A DNA stretch of 12,703 nucleotides from Microbacterium sp. (GTDB lineage: Bacteria > Actinomycetota > Actinomycetes > Actinomycetales > Microbacteriaceae): contig QFPD01000019.1 in the NCBI GenBank assembly GCA_003248845.1, forward strand, positions 1 through 12,703, given 5' to 3'. The notes beneath the pieces were generated by a model that was not told the origin of the DNA, searched no databases, and worked only from the letters and a program-made list of their open reading frames with translations. Below, piece after piece: positions 1 to 6,905 of the stretch (positions are counted from its first letter, which is position 1; each line of letters begins with the position of its first letter). Position numbers and translations under genes: made by a program.

Positions 1-423
1 ATGGCCGCGACGCGGGTGTACTCGACGGCGGCGTACTGGGTCGCGGGCGCGTTCGCCATCCTGTTGTCGTTCTCGCCCGCTTTCGGCGCCGTGATCAACA
101 CGATCCCCGCGGGGGTCATCGGCGGCGCCACGACGGCCCTGTACGGCCTCATCGGCGTCATCGGCATCAAGATCTGGGTGGACAACCAGGTCGACTTCTC
201 GCGACCGGTCAATCAGTACACGGTGGCGGTCTCGTTCGTGATCGCGATCGCGGGATTCACGATGAACCTCGGTGCGCTGACCTTCTCGGCGATCGTGCTC
301 GGCACTGTCGCGGCGCTCGTGATCTACCACGGCGGCAACGCGATCGCCCGCTGGCGCAAGACCGGCGCCGACGACGGCGGTCCCATCGTGCCGATCGGCC
401 AGCTGGGCGGCGACCCGGAGTAA
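1..423 (+). CDS. NCS2-family uracil/xanthine permease, C-terminal fragment
   Basis: This is the last 140 residues of a nucleobase:cation symporter-2 transporter, which imports uracil or a purine base across the cytoplasmic membrane. The segment T-R-V-Y-S-T near the start matches the UraA-type region (I-T-R-V-Y-S-T in E. coli), followed by a hydrophobic stretch, an I-P-x-x-V-I-G-G loop and Y-G-L-I-G-V-I-G-I, all in the order seen in UraA. About four hydrophobic segments are visible, then a basic end (A-R-W-R-K) and a polar tail. Family members are usually above 400 residues, so the gene starts outside the window. The ATG at base 1 is an internal methionine, not a supported start. Tandem hairpins follow the stop. 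UraA-like resemblance favours uracil, but substrate cannot be settled from this fragment. Confidence 0.88.
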   Translation: MAATRVYSTAAYWVAGAFAILLSFSPAFGAVINTIPAGVIGGATTALYGLIGVIGIKIWVDNQVDFSRPVNQYTVAVSFVIAIAGFTMNLGALTFSAIVLGTVAALVIYHGGNAIARWRKTGADDGGPIVPIGQLGGDPE

Positions 424-441
424 CCGCCGTGCCCCTGGAAT

Positions 442-480
442 GAGGTGGCGCGAACGCGCACCTCGGGGCTGGGTAGCCCC
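442..480 (+). terminator. tandem hairpins after the permease gene
   Basis: Two adjacent stem-loops begin 19 bases after the permease stop. The first pairs 442-451 with 456-464 around a GAAC loop, with one bulged base. The second pairs GGGGCT (465-470) with AGCCCC (475-480). There is no T-run, which is common for actinobacterial terminators. The gap lies between convergent genes, so a terminator here is expected. Confidence 0.55.
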
Positions 481-487
481 GCATTCG

Positions 488-523
488 CGTCACCTTCGTT
501 CCGGCCCGCAGAAGAAGGTGGCG
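488..523 (-). terminator. possible terminator of the ceb operon
   Basis: An imperfect 10-bp inverted repeat pairs 488-497 with 514-523 (one T/G position). It lies about 70 bases beyond the stop of cebR, the last gene of the leftward operon. No T-run is visible. The rest of the 424-593 gap shows nothing else. Confidence 0.3.
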
Positions 524-593
524 TGGATGCCGGGGTCAGCGCACCGCAACCCCGCAACTGCGCCACCCAGTCCCGCGCGGCCCGCGCGGCGCG

Positions 594-1607
594 TCAGGCG
601 GAGCCGCGGACGATCAGCTCGGTGGGGAGCATGGTCACGTGCGGCGGCGTGCCGCCGGCGAGGAGCGAGAGCAGCACATCGGCCATCTGCTGCCCCTGCA
701 GGTGCGAGGGTTGACGCACGGTCGTGAGGTTCGGCTGGACGGCCGTCGCGACGGGTGAGTCGTCGAAGCCGATGAGTGACACGTCGCCGGGAACGTCGAT
801 GCCCGCGCGCGCGAGGACTGCGAGCGCACCGCGCGCCATGAGGTCGCTCCCGACGAACAGTGCGTCGAAGGATGCCCCGGACTCGAGGATCCGCGCCATG
901 GCGGCCGAGCCGCCGTCGGCCGTGAAGTTGCCGTCCTCGACGGCGACGGGCACCATCCCGGCATCCGCCAGCGCCGAGCGGAAGCCAGCGAGACGGTCGA
1001 TACCCGCGGGCATCGAGACGGGGCCCGAGATGTGCGCGATGCGCCGGAAGCCCTTCTCGACGAGGTAGGTCGTCGCCTGATAGGCACCCGCGGTGTTGTC
1101 GACGTCGATGTAGTAGTCGTTCTCCCGCGCGCGCGACGGTCGCCCGCCGTAGACGACGGGGACCGACGCCGCGATGCGGTCGATGAACGTGTCGCTCGTG
1201 TGGTGCGACACGACGATCGCGCCGTCGACGGCACCGCTGCGCACGTAGGCCGCGGTCTTGTCGCGCGGATCGTCGCTCGCGATGATGAGGTTGAGCACGT
1301 AATCCGAGCGGCTCAGCCGCGCATTGATGCCCGACACGATCGCCGCGAAGAACGGATCGCCGAAGAAGCGCGTCGTGTCCTCCGGCACCACGAGCGCGAT
1401 CGCCATGGTCGCGCGCGAGGCGAGCGACCGCGCGGCACGGTTGGGCACGTAGCTCAGCTCCGCGATGGCGCGCTCGACCGCCGCGAGGGCGGCGGGACTC
1501 ACGGCGGTCGACCCGTTGACGACGCGAGAGACGGTCGACCGCGACACGCCGGCGGCGGCCGCGACCTCTTCGATCGTCGCCGCCGCCTTCAGCGCATCGA
1601 TGCTCAC
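594..1607 (-). CDS. cebR: LacI-family repressor, CebR/CelR-like
   Basis: This 337-residue protein is a LacI/GalR repressor. The N-terminal helix-turn-helix spans about residues 11-31 (T-I-E-E-V-A then V-S-R-S-T-V-S-R-V-V-N-G). The hinge Y-V-P-N-R-A-A-R-S-L-A-S (53-64) carries the leucine (L62) that in this family inserts into the central CG step of the operator. A periplasmic-binding-protein-like sugar domain follows. The F-F-G-D-P-F-F segment after the hinge resembles CebR as I know it. The start is GTG, overlapping the bglC stop by four bases (GTGA), so it is probably translationally coupled and made from the ceb operon promoter. Three copies of the palindrome known to bind CebR of Streptomyces and CelR of Thermobifida lie upstream of cebE. 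Inducer is inferred to be cellobiose or a related beta-glucoside. Confidence 0.85.
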   Translation of the reverse strand: MSIDALKAAATIEEVAAAAGVSRSTVSRVVNGSTAVSPAALAAVERAIAELSYVPNRAARSLASRATMAIALVVPEDTTRFFGDPFFAAIVSGINARLSRSDYVLNLIIASDDPRDKTAAYVRSGAVDGAIVVSHHTSDTFIDRIAASVPVVYGGRPSRARENDYYIDVDNTAGAYQATTYLVEKGFRRIAHISGPVSMPAGIDRLAGFRSALADAGMVPVAVEDGNFTADGGSAAMARILESGASFDALFVGSDLMARGALAVLARAGIDVPGDVSLIGFDDSPVATAVQPNLTTVRQPSHLQGQQMADVLLSLLAGGTPPHVTMLPTELIVRGSA

Positions 1608-3115
1608 GGAGCGGATACCTCACTTCGGATGACGACGGGAACGGTGGCGACGTCGGCGGGCGATGCCGGAGCGATGTCGATCGCGCGGGCGGCGATGACC
1701 CGACGATACTCCAGCGCGCTGTCCTTCAGCGTGCGCTCCTGGGTGTCGTAGTCGACGTGGATGATGCCGAAGCGCTTGTCGTACCCCCACGCCCACTCGA
1801 AGTTGTCGAGCAGCGACCAGTAGAAGTAGCCCCGGACGTCGACCCCGGCATCCTGAGCGTCGAGGATCGCGCCGAGGTGCCGCCGCAGGAAGTCGACGCG
1901 TGCGGCGTCGTGCACACGCGCCTCGCTCCCCTCATCGACAAGGAGGTCGTCGTAGGCCGCACCGTTCTCGGTGACGTAGAGGATGGTCCCGGCGGGCGCT
2001 GCGTACGCGCTCCACACCCGCTCGAGGAGCGTCGTGAGCCCTGCGGGATCGACCTCCCAGTGCATGTTCGTGCGCGGGAGCCCGCGATCGTGCCAGTGGA
2101 TGTCGTGGTGCGAGGGGAAGGGAGACTCGACCCGTCGCGCCGTGGGGGCGTCACCCGACGCCGGCGCGTGCGGATCCGGAGATCCGCCGACGAACTCGCC
2201 GTGGTAGTAGTTCACGCCGAGGGCGTCGAGCGGCGTCGCAATGATGTCGAGATCGCCGGGGGCGGTCGCGGCATCCAGCGCATCGATCGCTTCCGGGCTG
2301 ACGGCGCGGATGTCCTCGACGACGTCGACGGGGTAGGCCCCGCGGAAGATCGGGTCGAGGAACCAGCGGTTGAACTGCCCGTCGATGCGGCGCGCGGCGT
2401 CGACGTCGACCGGGTCAGTGGGGTCGACCGGCTCGGCCACGGTGAGATTCAGCGTGATGCCGAGGCTCAGCGCGGCATCACGCGTCCGCAGCTCCTGCAC
2501 GGCGAGGCCGTGACCGAGGAGCAGGTGGTGCGCAGCGAGCACCCCGTCGGTGACGCTGTACCGACCGGGCGCGTGGATGCCGGCGGTGTAGCTGAGGAAC
2601 GACGAGCACCACGGCTCGTTGAGCGTGGTCCAGTTGGCGACGCGATCGCCGAGGGCGTCGTGCACGTCGAGCGCGTACTCGGCGAACTGCTCCGCCGTCG
2701 AACGCACGGTCCACCCGCCGCGCTCCTCGATCGCCTGCGGCAGGTCCCAGTGGTAGAGCGTCAGCCAGGGCAGGATGTCGTTCTCGCGCAGGTCGTCGAC
2801 GAGGCGCTTGTAGAAGTCGAGGCCCTTCTGATTGACCGGACCGCCGTCCGGGCGCACCCTCGACCACGACACCGAGAAGCGGTACGTGTCGAGGCCGAGC
2901 TCCTTCATCAGGGCGACATCGGCGGGGTAGCGGTGGTAGTGGTCGCAGGCGACATCCCCGTTGTCCGCACCGATGACGGCACCGGGAACGCGACAGAACG
3001 CGTCCCAGATGGAGGCCGTGCGCCCGTCGTCGAAGGCGGCGCCCTCGATCTGGAAGGCGGCGGTGGCGGCCCCGAAGAGGAAATCGGGCGCGAAGGGGCG
3101 GGGAGAGCCGGTCAT
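1604..3115 (-). CDS. bglC: GH1 beta-glucosidase
   Basis: This is a 503-residue glycoside hydrolase family 1 enzyme, normal in length, that removes glucose from the non-reducing end of cellobiose and related beta-glucosides. The family N-terminal motif F-L-F-G-A-A-T-A-A-F-Q-I-E-G is at residues 12-25. The acid/base glutamate is E167 in T-L-N-E-P, and the nucleophile is E383 in Y-V-T-E-N-G. The aglycone/sugar-binding segment S-L-L-D-N-F-E-W is at 434-441. No signal peptide is seen, so it acts in the cytoplasm on imported sugar. I chose ATG at 3115 over an in-frame ATG at 3160 because GGAAGGA lies just upstream and the family motif then begins near residue 12; the longer start would run into cebG. 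It is fourth in the ceb operon, 28 bases after cebG. The exact beta-glucoside preferred is inferred from context. Confidence 0.92.
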   Translation of the reverse strand: MTGSPRPFAPDFLFGAATAAFQIEGAAFDDGRTASIWDAFCRVPGAVIGADNGDVACDHYHRYPADVALMKELGLDTYRFSVSWSRVRPDGGPVNQKGLDFYKRLVDDLRENDILPWLTLYHWDLPQAIEERGGWTVRSTAEQFAEYALDVHDALGDRVANWTTLNEPWCSSFLSYTAGIHAPGRYSVTDGVLAAHHLLLGHGLAVQELRTRDAALSLGITLNLTVAEPVDPTDPVDVDAARRIDGQFNRWFLDPIFRGAYPVDVVEDIRAVSPEAIDALDAATAPGDLDIIATPLDALGVNYYHGEFVGGSPDPHAPASGDAPTARRVESPFPSHHDIHWHDRGLPRTNMHWEVDPAGLTTLLERVWSAYAAPAGTILYVTENGAAYDDLLVDEGSEARVHDAARVDFLRRHLGAILDAQDAGVDVRGYFYWSLLDNFEWAWGYDKRFGIIHVDYDTQERTLKDSALEYRRVIAARAIDIAPASPADVATVPVVIRSEVSAP

Positions 3116-3143
3116 GAGAGTCCTTCCGACGGCGCGGTGGGCG

Positions 3144-4046
3144 TCAGCCCTTGACCGCACCCTGCATGATGCCGCTGACGAGCTGCTTGCCGGCGAAGAC
3201 GAACAGGATCAGCAGAGGAATGGTAGCGAGCAACACGCCGGCGAGCACGATCGAGTAGTCGACGAAGTAGTTCGACTGCAGGAGCGACAGCGCGACGGGA
3301 AGCGTCGGGTTCTGTCGGTCGAGCACGATGAACGGCCAGAAGAAGTTGTTCCAGGCCGACACGAACGTGAACAGCGCCAGCATCGCCGCCGCCGGGCGCG
3401 CAGCCGGGAGGCCCACGGTGAGGAAGGTCCGGAACGAGCTCGCCCCGTCGACGCGGGCGGCCTCGATGAGCTCGTCGGGCACGGCCTGGCGCAGGTACTG
3501 CGTCATCCAGAACACGCCGAAGGCGCTCACCAGGGCGGGCACGATGATCGCGCCGAGCTGCCCGGTCCACCCGAGGTCACTGAACAGGATGTACAGCGGG
3601 ACGACGCCCAGCTGCGTCGGCACGGCCATGGTCGCGATGACGAAGACGAGCAGCCAGCTCGACCCGCGGAAGCGCAGTTTCGCGAACGCCCAGCCCGCAA
3701 GGGTCGAGAAGAAGACGACGGATGCCGCGATCAACGCAGAGCTCACGATCGAGTTCCACAGCGCCATCCAGAAGTTCACGGCCGGGTCGTTCACGACCTT
3801 CGCGGCGTTCGCGAAGAAGTTGCCGCCGGGGATCCAGGACATGTTGGGGTCGCGGATCGTGTACGAGTCGCCCGATCCGATCAGCAGCGACCAGTAGAAG
3901 GGGAAGATGCTCGCGAGCATCACGACGGCCAGGCACGCGTAGATGAACCATCCGGGGCGCGTGCCCTTGATGTGCCGCGGGCGCTTGTTCAGCCGGGGCT
4001 CGGCGTCGTCCGGTACGACCACCGGTCGTGCATCCAAAGCGGTCAT
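3144..4046 (-). CDS. cebG: carbohydrate ABC permease, MalG/CebG type
   Basis: This is a 300-residue inner-membrane permease of the CUT1 sugar importer family. It has about six hydrophobic segments. The cytoplasmic EAA loop that docks on the ATPase is E195-A-A-R-V-D-G-A-S ending in L213-P214. The C-terminal sequence around K-Q-L-V-S-G-I-M-Q-G-A-V-K-G is the usual ending of MalG-like subunits. The ATG at 4046 overlaps the cebF stop by four bases (ATGA) and has GAGGAGG upstream. It should pair with the product of cebF to form the channel for sugars delivered by CebE. Assignment to the Ceb system rests on operon order and operators, not on the permease sequence alone. Confidence 0.88.
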   Translation of the reverse strand: MTALDARPVVVPDDAEPRLNKRPRHIKGTRPGWFIYACLAVVMLASIFPFYWSLLIGSGDSYTIRDPNMSWIPGGNFFANAAKVVNDPAVNFWMALWNSIVSSALIAASVVFFSTLAGWAFAKLRFRGSSWLLVFVIATMAVPTQLGVVPLYILFSDLGWTGQLGAIIVPALVSAFGVFWMTQYLRQAVPDELIEAARVDGASSFRTFLTVGLPAARPAAAMLALFTFVSAWNNFFWPFIVLDRQNPTLPVALSLLQSNYFVDYSIVLAGVLLATIPLLILFVFAGKQLVSGIMQGAVKG

Positions 4047-5101
4047 CGGGAGGCCTCCTCGAGGGGCGCGTGATCGGCGCGAGCTGCACGATCCGTGGCG
4101 ACGGCTGCCTTGGCATCCCGCCGCGCCGCACGCAGCTGCGTGCGGGTGAGGGCACCGCGGGCACCCTCGTCACGGACGAGGCTGCGGGTGATGAACAGGT
4201 TGATGACGCCGATCACCAGGATGATCAGGAAGAGGATCCACGCGAGCGCCGCGGCGCGGCCGAAGTTCCACTGCCCCCATCCGAGGTCGTACAGCCACAG
4301 CGTGATCGTGAGCCACTGGTAGTTGGCGCCGCCCGTGCCGAACTGGTCGTACATGCGGGGCTCGTCGAAGATCTGCAGGCCGCCGATCGTCGAAGTGATG
4401 ATCACGAAGATGAGCGTGGGGCGCAGGCTCGGAAGCGTGATGGCGAAGAACTGGCGGATCTTGCCGGCGCCGTCGACCGTCGCCGCCTCGTAGTAGTCGC
4501 GCGGGATCGCCTGCATCGCGGCGAGAAGAATGAGGGTGTTGTAGCCCGTCCAACGGAAGTTCACCATGGTCGCGATGGCGATGTGACTGGCGAAGGCGTT
4601 GGAATGCCATTTGACCGCGTCGATGCCGATCGACCCGAGCCAGGTGTTGATGATGCCGTACTGGTCGCCGAACATGTTCGAGAAGATGAGCGCGACGGCA
4701 ACGGGAGCCATGACGTAGGGCAGGAGGACTCCCATGCGCCAGAAGGTCTTCGCGCGGATGTTCTGGTCGAGCATCGCAGCGATGAAGACCGCGAAGATCA
4801 GCTGCGGCACGCTGGAGAGCAGGAAGATACTGAAGGTGTTGCGCAGTGCGATCCAGAACTTCGGGTCGCCGAGGACGGTCGCGTACTGATCGAACCCGAC
4901 GAACTCCCCTGAATTGCGGACGAGGTCCCAGTCCATGAACGAGATCACGGCGGTGTAGCCGAGCGGGAACAGGCCGACGATGAAGAACAGGATGAAGAAC
5001 GGCGAGATGTAGAGGTACGGCGAGAGCTTCAGGTCCCACGAGCTGAGCTGGCTGCCGAAGCCGATGCGCTTGGTGGGCCGAGAGGGGGCGGTCGCGGTCA
5101 C
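4043..5101 (-). CDS. cebF: carbohydrate ABC permease, MalF/CebF type
   Basis: This 352-residue CUT1 permease is the partner of CebG. A hydrophobic segment starts near residue 30, and the EAA loop is E205-A-A-T-V-D-G-A-G ending in L223-P224. The start is GTG at 5101: an ATG two bases upstream is followed at once by a stop in its own frame, and AAAGGAG (complement of 5108-5114) lies six bases before the GTG. After the last membrane segment there is an unusual Ala/Arg-rich tail of about 40 residues, predicted cytoplasmic; it may be disordered and I do not know a role for it. The operon has no ABC ATPase, as is usual for actinobacterial Ceb systems, which use the shared ATPase MsiK encoded elsewhere. 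Confidence 0.88.
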   Translation of the reverse strand: MTATAPSRPTKRIGFGSQLSSWDLKLSPYLYISPFFILFFIVGLFPLGYTAVISFMDWDLVRNSGEFVGFDQYATVLGDPKFWIALRNTFSIFLLSSVPQLIFAVFIAAMLDQNIRAKTFWRMGVLLPYVMAPVAVALIFSNMFGDQYGIINTWLGSIGIDAVKWHSNAFASHIAIATMVNFRWTGYNTLILLAAMQAIPRDYYEAATVDGAGKIRQFFAITLPSLRPTLIFVIITSTIGGLQIFDEPRMYDQFGTGGANYQWLTITLWLYDLGWGQWNFGRAAALAWILFLIILVIGVINLFITRSLVRDEGARGALTRTQLRAARRDAKAAVATDRAARADHAPLEEASR

Positions 5102-5121
5102 ATCAGGCTCCTTTCATGAGA

Positions 5122-5160
5122 GCGGTCGTCGGGCGAGCAGGGCGCTCGCCCGACGACCGC
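5122..5160 (-). other. 17-bp perfect intercistronic hairpin between cebE and cebF
   Basis: Bases 5122-5138 pair perfectly with 5144-5160 around the loop 5139-5143. The hairpin starts five bases after the cebE stop and ends about eight bases before the cebF ribosome-binding site. Such structures after binding-protein genes (malE-malF in E. coli is the classic case) protect the upstream message or partly terminate transcription, giving more binding protein than permease. No T-run is present, so mRNA stabilisation is at least as likely as attenuation. Confidence 0.7.
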
Positions 5161-5165
5161 GGGGA

Positions 5166-6440
5166 TCACTTGATGGCGTCGACTTCGCTCTTCCACTGCG
5201 CCCAGGACGTCGCCTTGTCCTGCGTGCCCTCTTCGACACGGGTCAGAGCCTTCTGCATCGCGTCGTTGATCTGGAAGTAGAACTGGCCCTTGAACGGCGA
5301 CACCGTCACGGCGTTCGCGCGGTCAGTGAGGATCTGGCCGACGGGAGCGTTGTTGAAGAACTCGTTGGTCGAGCTGAGCAGCGTGTCGCTCTTCATGGCC
5401 TCGAGCTGGCTCGGGAACGTGCCGGCGTTCTCGAACGCCTTCAGCTGGGTGTCGGGGCTCGTGAGCCAGTCGGCGAGCTCCTGCGCCGCCGCGACGTTCT
5501 TGCCGTTCGCGGGGACCGTCAGGTACGAGCCGCCCCAGTTGCCGCCGCCGCCGGGGAAGACGTTGGCGATGTCCCAGCCGGTGACGTCCTTCGCGTTTCC
5601 GGAGATGACGCCGAGCATCCAGCCCGGGCACAGCATCGTCGCGAACGCGCCGTTCGACAGGCCCGCCATCCAGTCGTCCGACCACTGGCCGAGGTGAGCC
5701 GACTGCGTTGCGCTGGCATCGAGGACCTCGTTGTAGATCTTCTCGACGTCGGGAGCGATCTCGATCTCGCCGCTCGAGGGGTTCTCGTACGCCGCCTCGA
5801 CCTGGTTGATCATGCCCTGGTAGGTACCGCCGGCCGAGTCGAAGAACGCCTTGCCGGTCTTGGCCGTGTAGTCCGCGCCGACCTTGAAGTAGTTCGCCCA
5901 GTCGCCCTCGAGCAGCTTGGCGACCTCTTCGCGATCGGTCGGCAGGCCCGCCGCGGCGAACAGATCGGATCGGTAGCAGACGCCCTCCGGGCCGATGTCG
6001 GTGCCGTAGCCGATGAGGTTGCCGTCGGCATCCGTCGCGCCCTTCTCCTTCCAGTCGAGCCAACGACCCTTGAGGCTGTCGGGGACGGGCGCGAGCAGGT
6101 CGGAGTACTTCATGACCTCGGGCATCCAGTCGATCTCGATCGCCTCGATGTCTGCGAGGCCCGTCTTGCCGAGCTTCTGGAAGTAGTTGGCCCGCGCGTC
6201 GTTGGAGGTCGCGGCCTTGTTGTGGACGATCGTGACGTTCGGGTGCTCCTTGGAGTACTCGGCGAGCAGCTCGTCGGTGTAGCCGAAGTCGTTGAAGGTC
6301 GCGACGGTGAGCGTGACCTTCTCATTCGGGTCGGCGGTCGCCGCTCCCCCGCTCGAACCGGCACAGCCGGCGAGCACGAGGGCGGAGGTGGTCAGTGCGC
6401 CGGTCACGAAGCCGATGCGACGCAGTGCGCGTGAACTCAC
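5166..6440 (-). CDS. cebE: sugar-binding lipoprotein of ABC importer, CebE-like
   Basis: This is a 424-residue extracellular solute-binding protein of the CUT1 class, within the usual size range. The N-terminus is a lipoprotein signal peptide: R-R at 7-8, a hydrophobic core, and the lipobox L-A-G-C with the acylated cysteine at residue 26, followed by a Gly/Ser/Ala-rich linker. The mature part begins with the beta-strand typical of these proteins (V-T-L-T-V-A-T-F-N). I chose GTG at 6440 because AAAGGAG lies five bases before it; an in-frame ATG at 6479 would add 13 residues, place that Shine-Dalgarno inside the gene and has no good site of its own. It is the first gene of the operon, right behind the triple operator. 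The ligand is inferred to be cellobiose or cello-oligosaccharides from the operators, the GH1 enzyme and the gene order. Confidence 0.88.
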   Translation of the reverse strand: MSSRALRRIGFVTGALTTSALVLAGCAGSSGGAATADPNEKVTLTVATFNDFGYTDELLAEYSKEHPNVTIVHNKAATSNDARANYFQKLGKTGLADIEAIEIDWMPEVMKYSDLLAPVPDSLKGRWLDWKEKGATDADGNLIGYGTDIGPEGVCYRSDLFAAAGLPTDREEVAKLLEGDWANYFKVGADYTAKTGKAFFDSAGGTYQGMINQVEAAYENPSSGEIEIAPDVEKIYNEVLDASATQSAHLGQWSDDWMAGLSNGAFATMLCPGWMLGVISGNAKDVTGWDIANVFPGGGGNWGGSYLTVPANGKNVAAAQELADWLTSPDTQLKAFENAGTFPSQLEAMKSDTLLSSTNEFFNNAPVGQILTDRANAVTVSPFKGQFYFQINDAMQKALTRVEEGTQDKATSWAQWKSEVDAIK

Positions 6441-6511
6441 GGTCACTCCTTTGTGTGTGCGGGTGCGGGGGTGCTGCATCGGTGAGGCCGCTCCCTACCT
6501 CATGCAAGTTG

Positions 6512-6525
6512 TGGGAGCGCTCTCA
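6512..6525. promoter_or_regulatory. CebR operator O1
   Basis: TGGGAGCGCTCTCA matches the known CebR/CelR box TGGGAGCGCTCCCA at 13 of 14 positions. It lies just downstream of the inferred transcription start (about +8 to +21), a roadblock position. Confidence 0.85.
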
Positions 6526-6538
6526 TCCGACGTGACTC

Positions 6539-6567
6539 ACGTTATGGGATCGCTCCCACGAACGCAA
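6539..6567 (-). promoter_or_regulatory. ceb operon promoter
   Basis: Read on the minus strand, TTGCGT (complement of 6562-6567) and TAACGT (complement of 6539-6544) are separated by exactly 17 bases, a good sigma-70-type promoter. Operator O2 lies wholly inside the spacer. Transcription would start near 6532, leaving a leader of about 90 bases before cebE. The start site is inferred, not measured. Confidence 0.6.
6545..6558. promoter_or_regulatory. CebR operator O2
   Basis: TGGGATCGCTCCCA matches the CebR/CelR box at 13 of 14 positions. It fills the spacer between the -35 and -10 elements, so bound repressor would exclude RNA polymerase. Confidence 0.88.
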
Positions 6568-6580
6568 GGGAGCGCTCCCA
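6567..6580. promoter_or_regulatory. CebR operator O3
   Basis: AGGGAGCGCTCCCA matches 13 of 14 positions and contains the perfect 12-bp palindrome GGGAGCGCTCCC. It touches the upstream edge of the ceb -35 element and lies about 80 bases before purS. Centres of O1, O2 and O3 are 33 and 22 bp apart. Confidence 0.88.
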
Positions 6581-6596
6581 CACGGGATGGTCACGA

Positions 6597-6624
6597 TTCG
6601 ATCACGAGCGGATCCGGATAGACT
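6597..6624 (+). promoter_or_regulatory. possible purSQ promoter
   Basis: TAGACT (6619-6624) is a plausible -10 element, with the weak -35 candidate TTCGAT (6597-6602) 16 bases before it. Transcription would start about 30 bases before purS. The -35 match is poor, so this is tentative. Confidence 0.35.
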
Positions 6625-6659
6625 GCTGTCACCTCTTCCCGCGATATCTGGAGCCTCGA

Positions 6660-6905
6660 ATGCCCACCATCGTCGTCGACGTCATGCCCAAGGCCGAGCT
6701 GCTGGATCCGCAGGGAAAGGCTGTCGCCGGCGCCCTTGCGCGGCTCGGACACGCCGGGTTCGAGGGCGTCCGCATCGGCAAGCGGTTCGAGCTGACCGTC
6801 GCGGATGTCTCGGACGAGACGCTCTCCGCCGTCCAGACGATCGCCGAGGAGATCCTCTCCAACGCGGTCATCGAGGATGTCGTCGGCATCGAGGTCGCGG
6901 AGTGA
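6660..6905 (+). CDS. purS: phosphoribosylformylglycinamidine synthase subunit PurS
   Basis: This 81-residue protein has the size and sequence character of PurS, the small subunit that bridges PurQ and PurL in FGAM synthase, the fourth step of purine synthesis. It begins with a beta-strand (T-I-V-V-D-V-M-P-K) and then the typical L-L-D-P-Q-G-K-A-V segment; G-F-E-G-V-R-I-G-K follows, and the end has the N-P/N-A-V-I-E-type acidic segment seen in the family. The ATG at 6660 has GGAG seven bases upstream. Its TGA overlaps the GTG of purQ by four bases. It is transcribed away from the ceb operon across a shared intergenic region. Confidence 0.95.
   Translation: MPTIVVDVMPKAELLDPQGKAVAGALARLGHAGFEGVRIGKRFELTVADVSDETLSAVQTIAEEILSNAVIEDVVGIEVAE

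Noticed and set aside
442..523. Repeated word AGGTGGCG at 443-450 and 516-523 as a possible direct-repeat element or attachment site
   Set aside because: Only two short copies with no mobile gene nearby; they are better explained as parts of hairpins in a convergent gap.
1757..3154. 465-codon open frame on the plus strand opposite bglC
   Set aside because: It is antisense to a clear GH1 gene with catalytic motifs; long open antisense frames are normal at this GC content, and the product is Arg/Glu/Val-rich with no family features.
5064..6434. 456-codon open frame on the plus strand opposite cebE
   Set aside because: It is a composition shadow of the binding-protein gene, with no recognisable domain.
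6489..6495. Fourth ceb operator suggested by CGCTCCC
   Set aside because: Only a half-site with no matching left arm and not in phase with the three full sites.
6587..6901. N-terminal extension of purQ from an ATG at 6587
   Set aside because: It overlaps purS in another frame, is Arg-rich, and PurQ homologues begin at the I-G-V-I-T-F segment right after the GTG at 6902.
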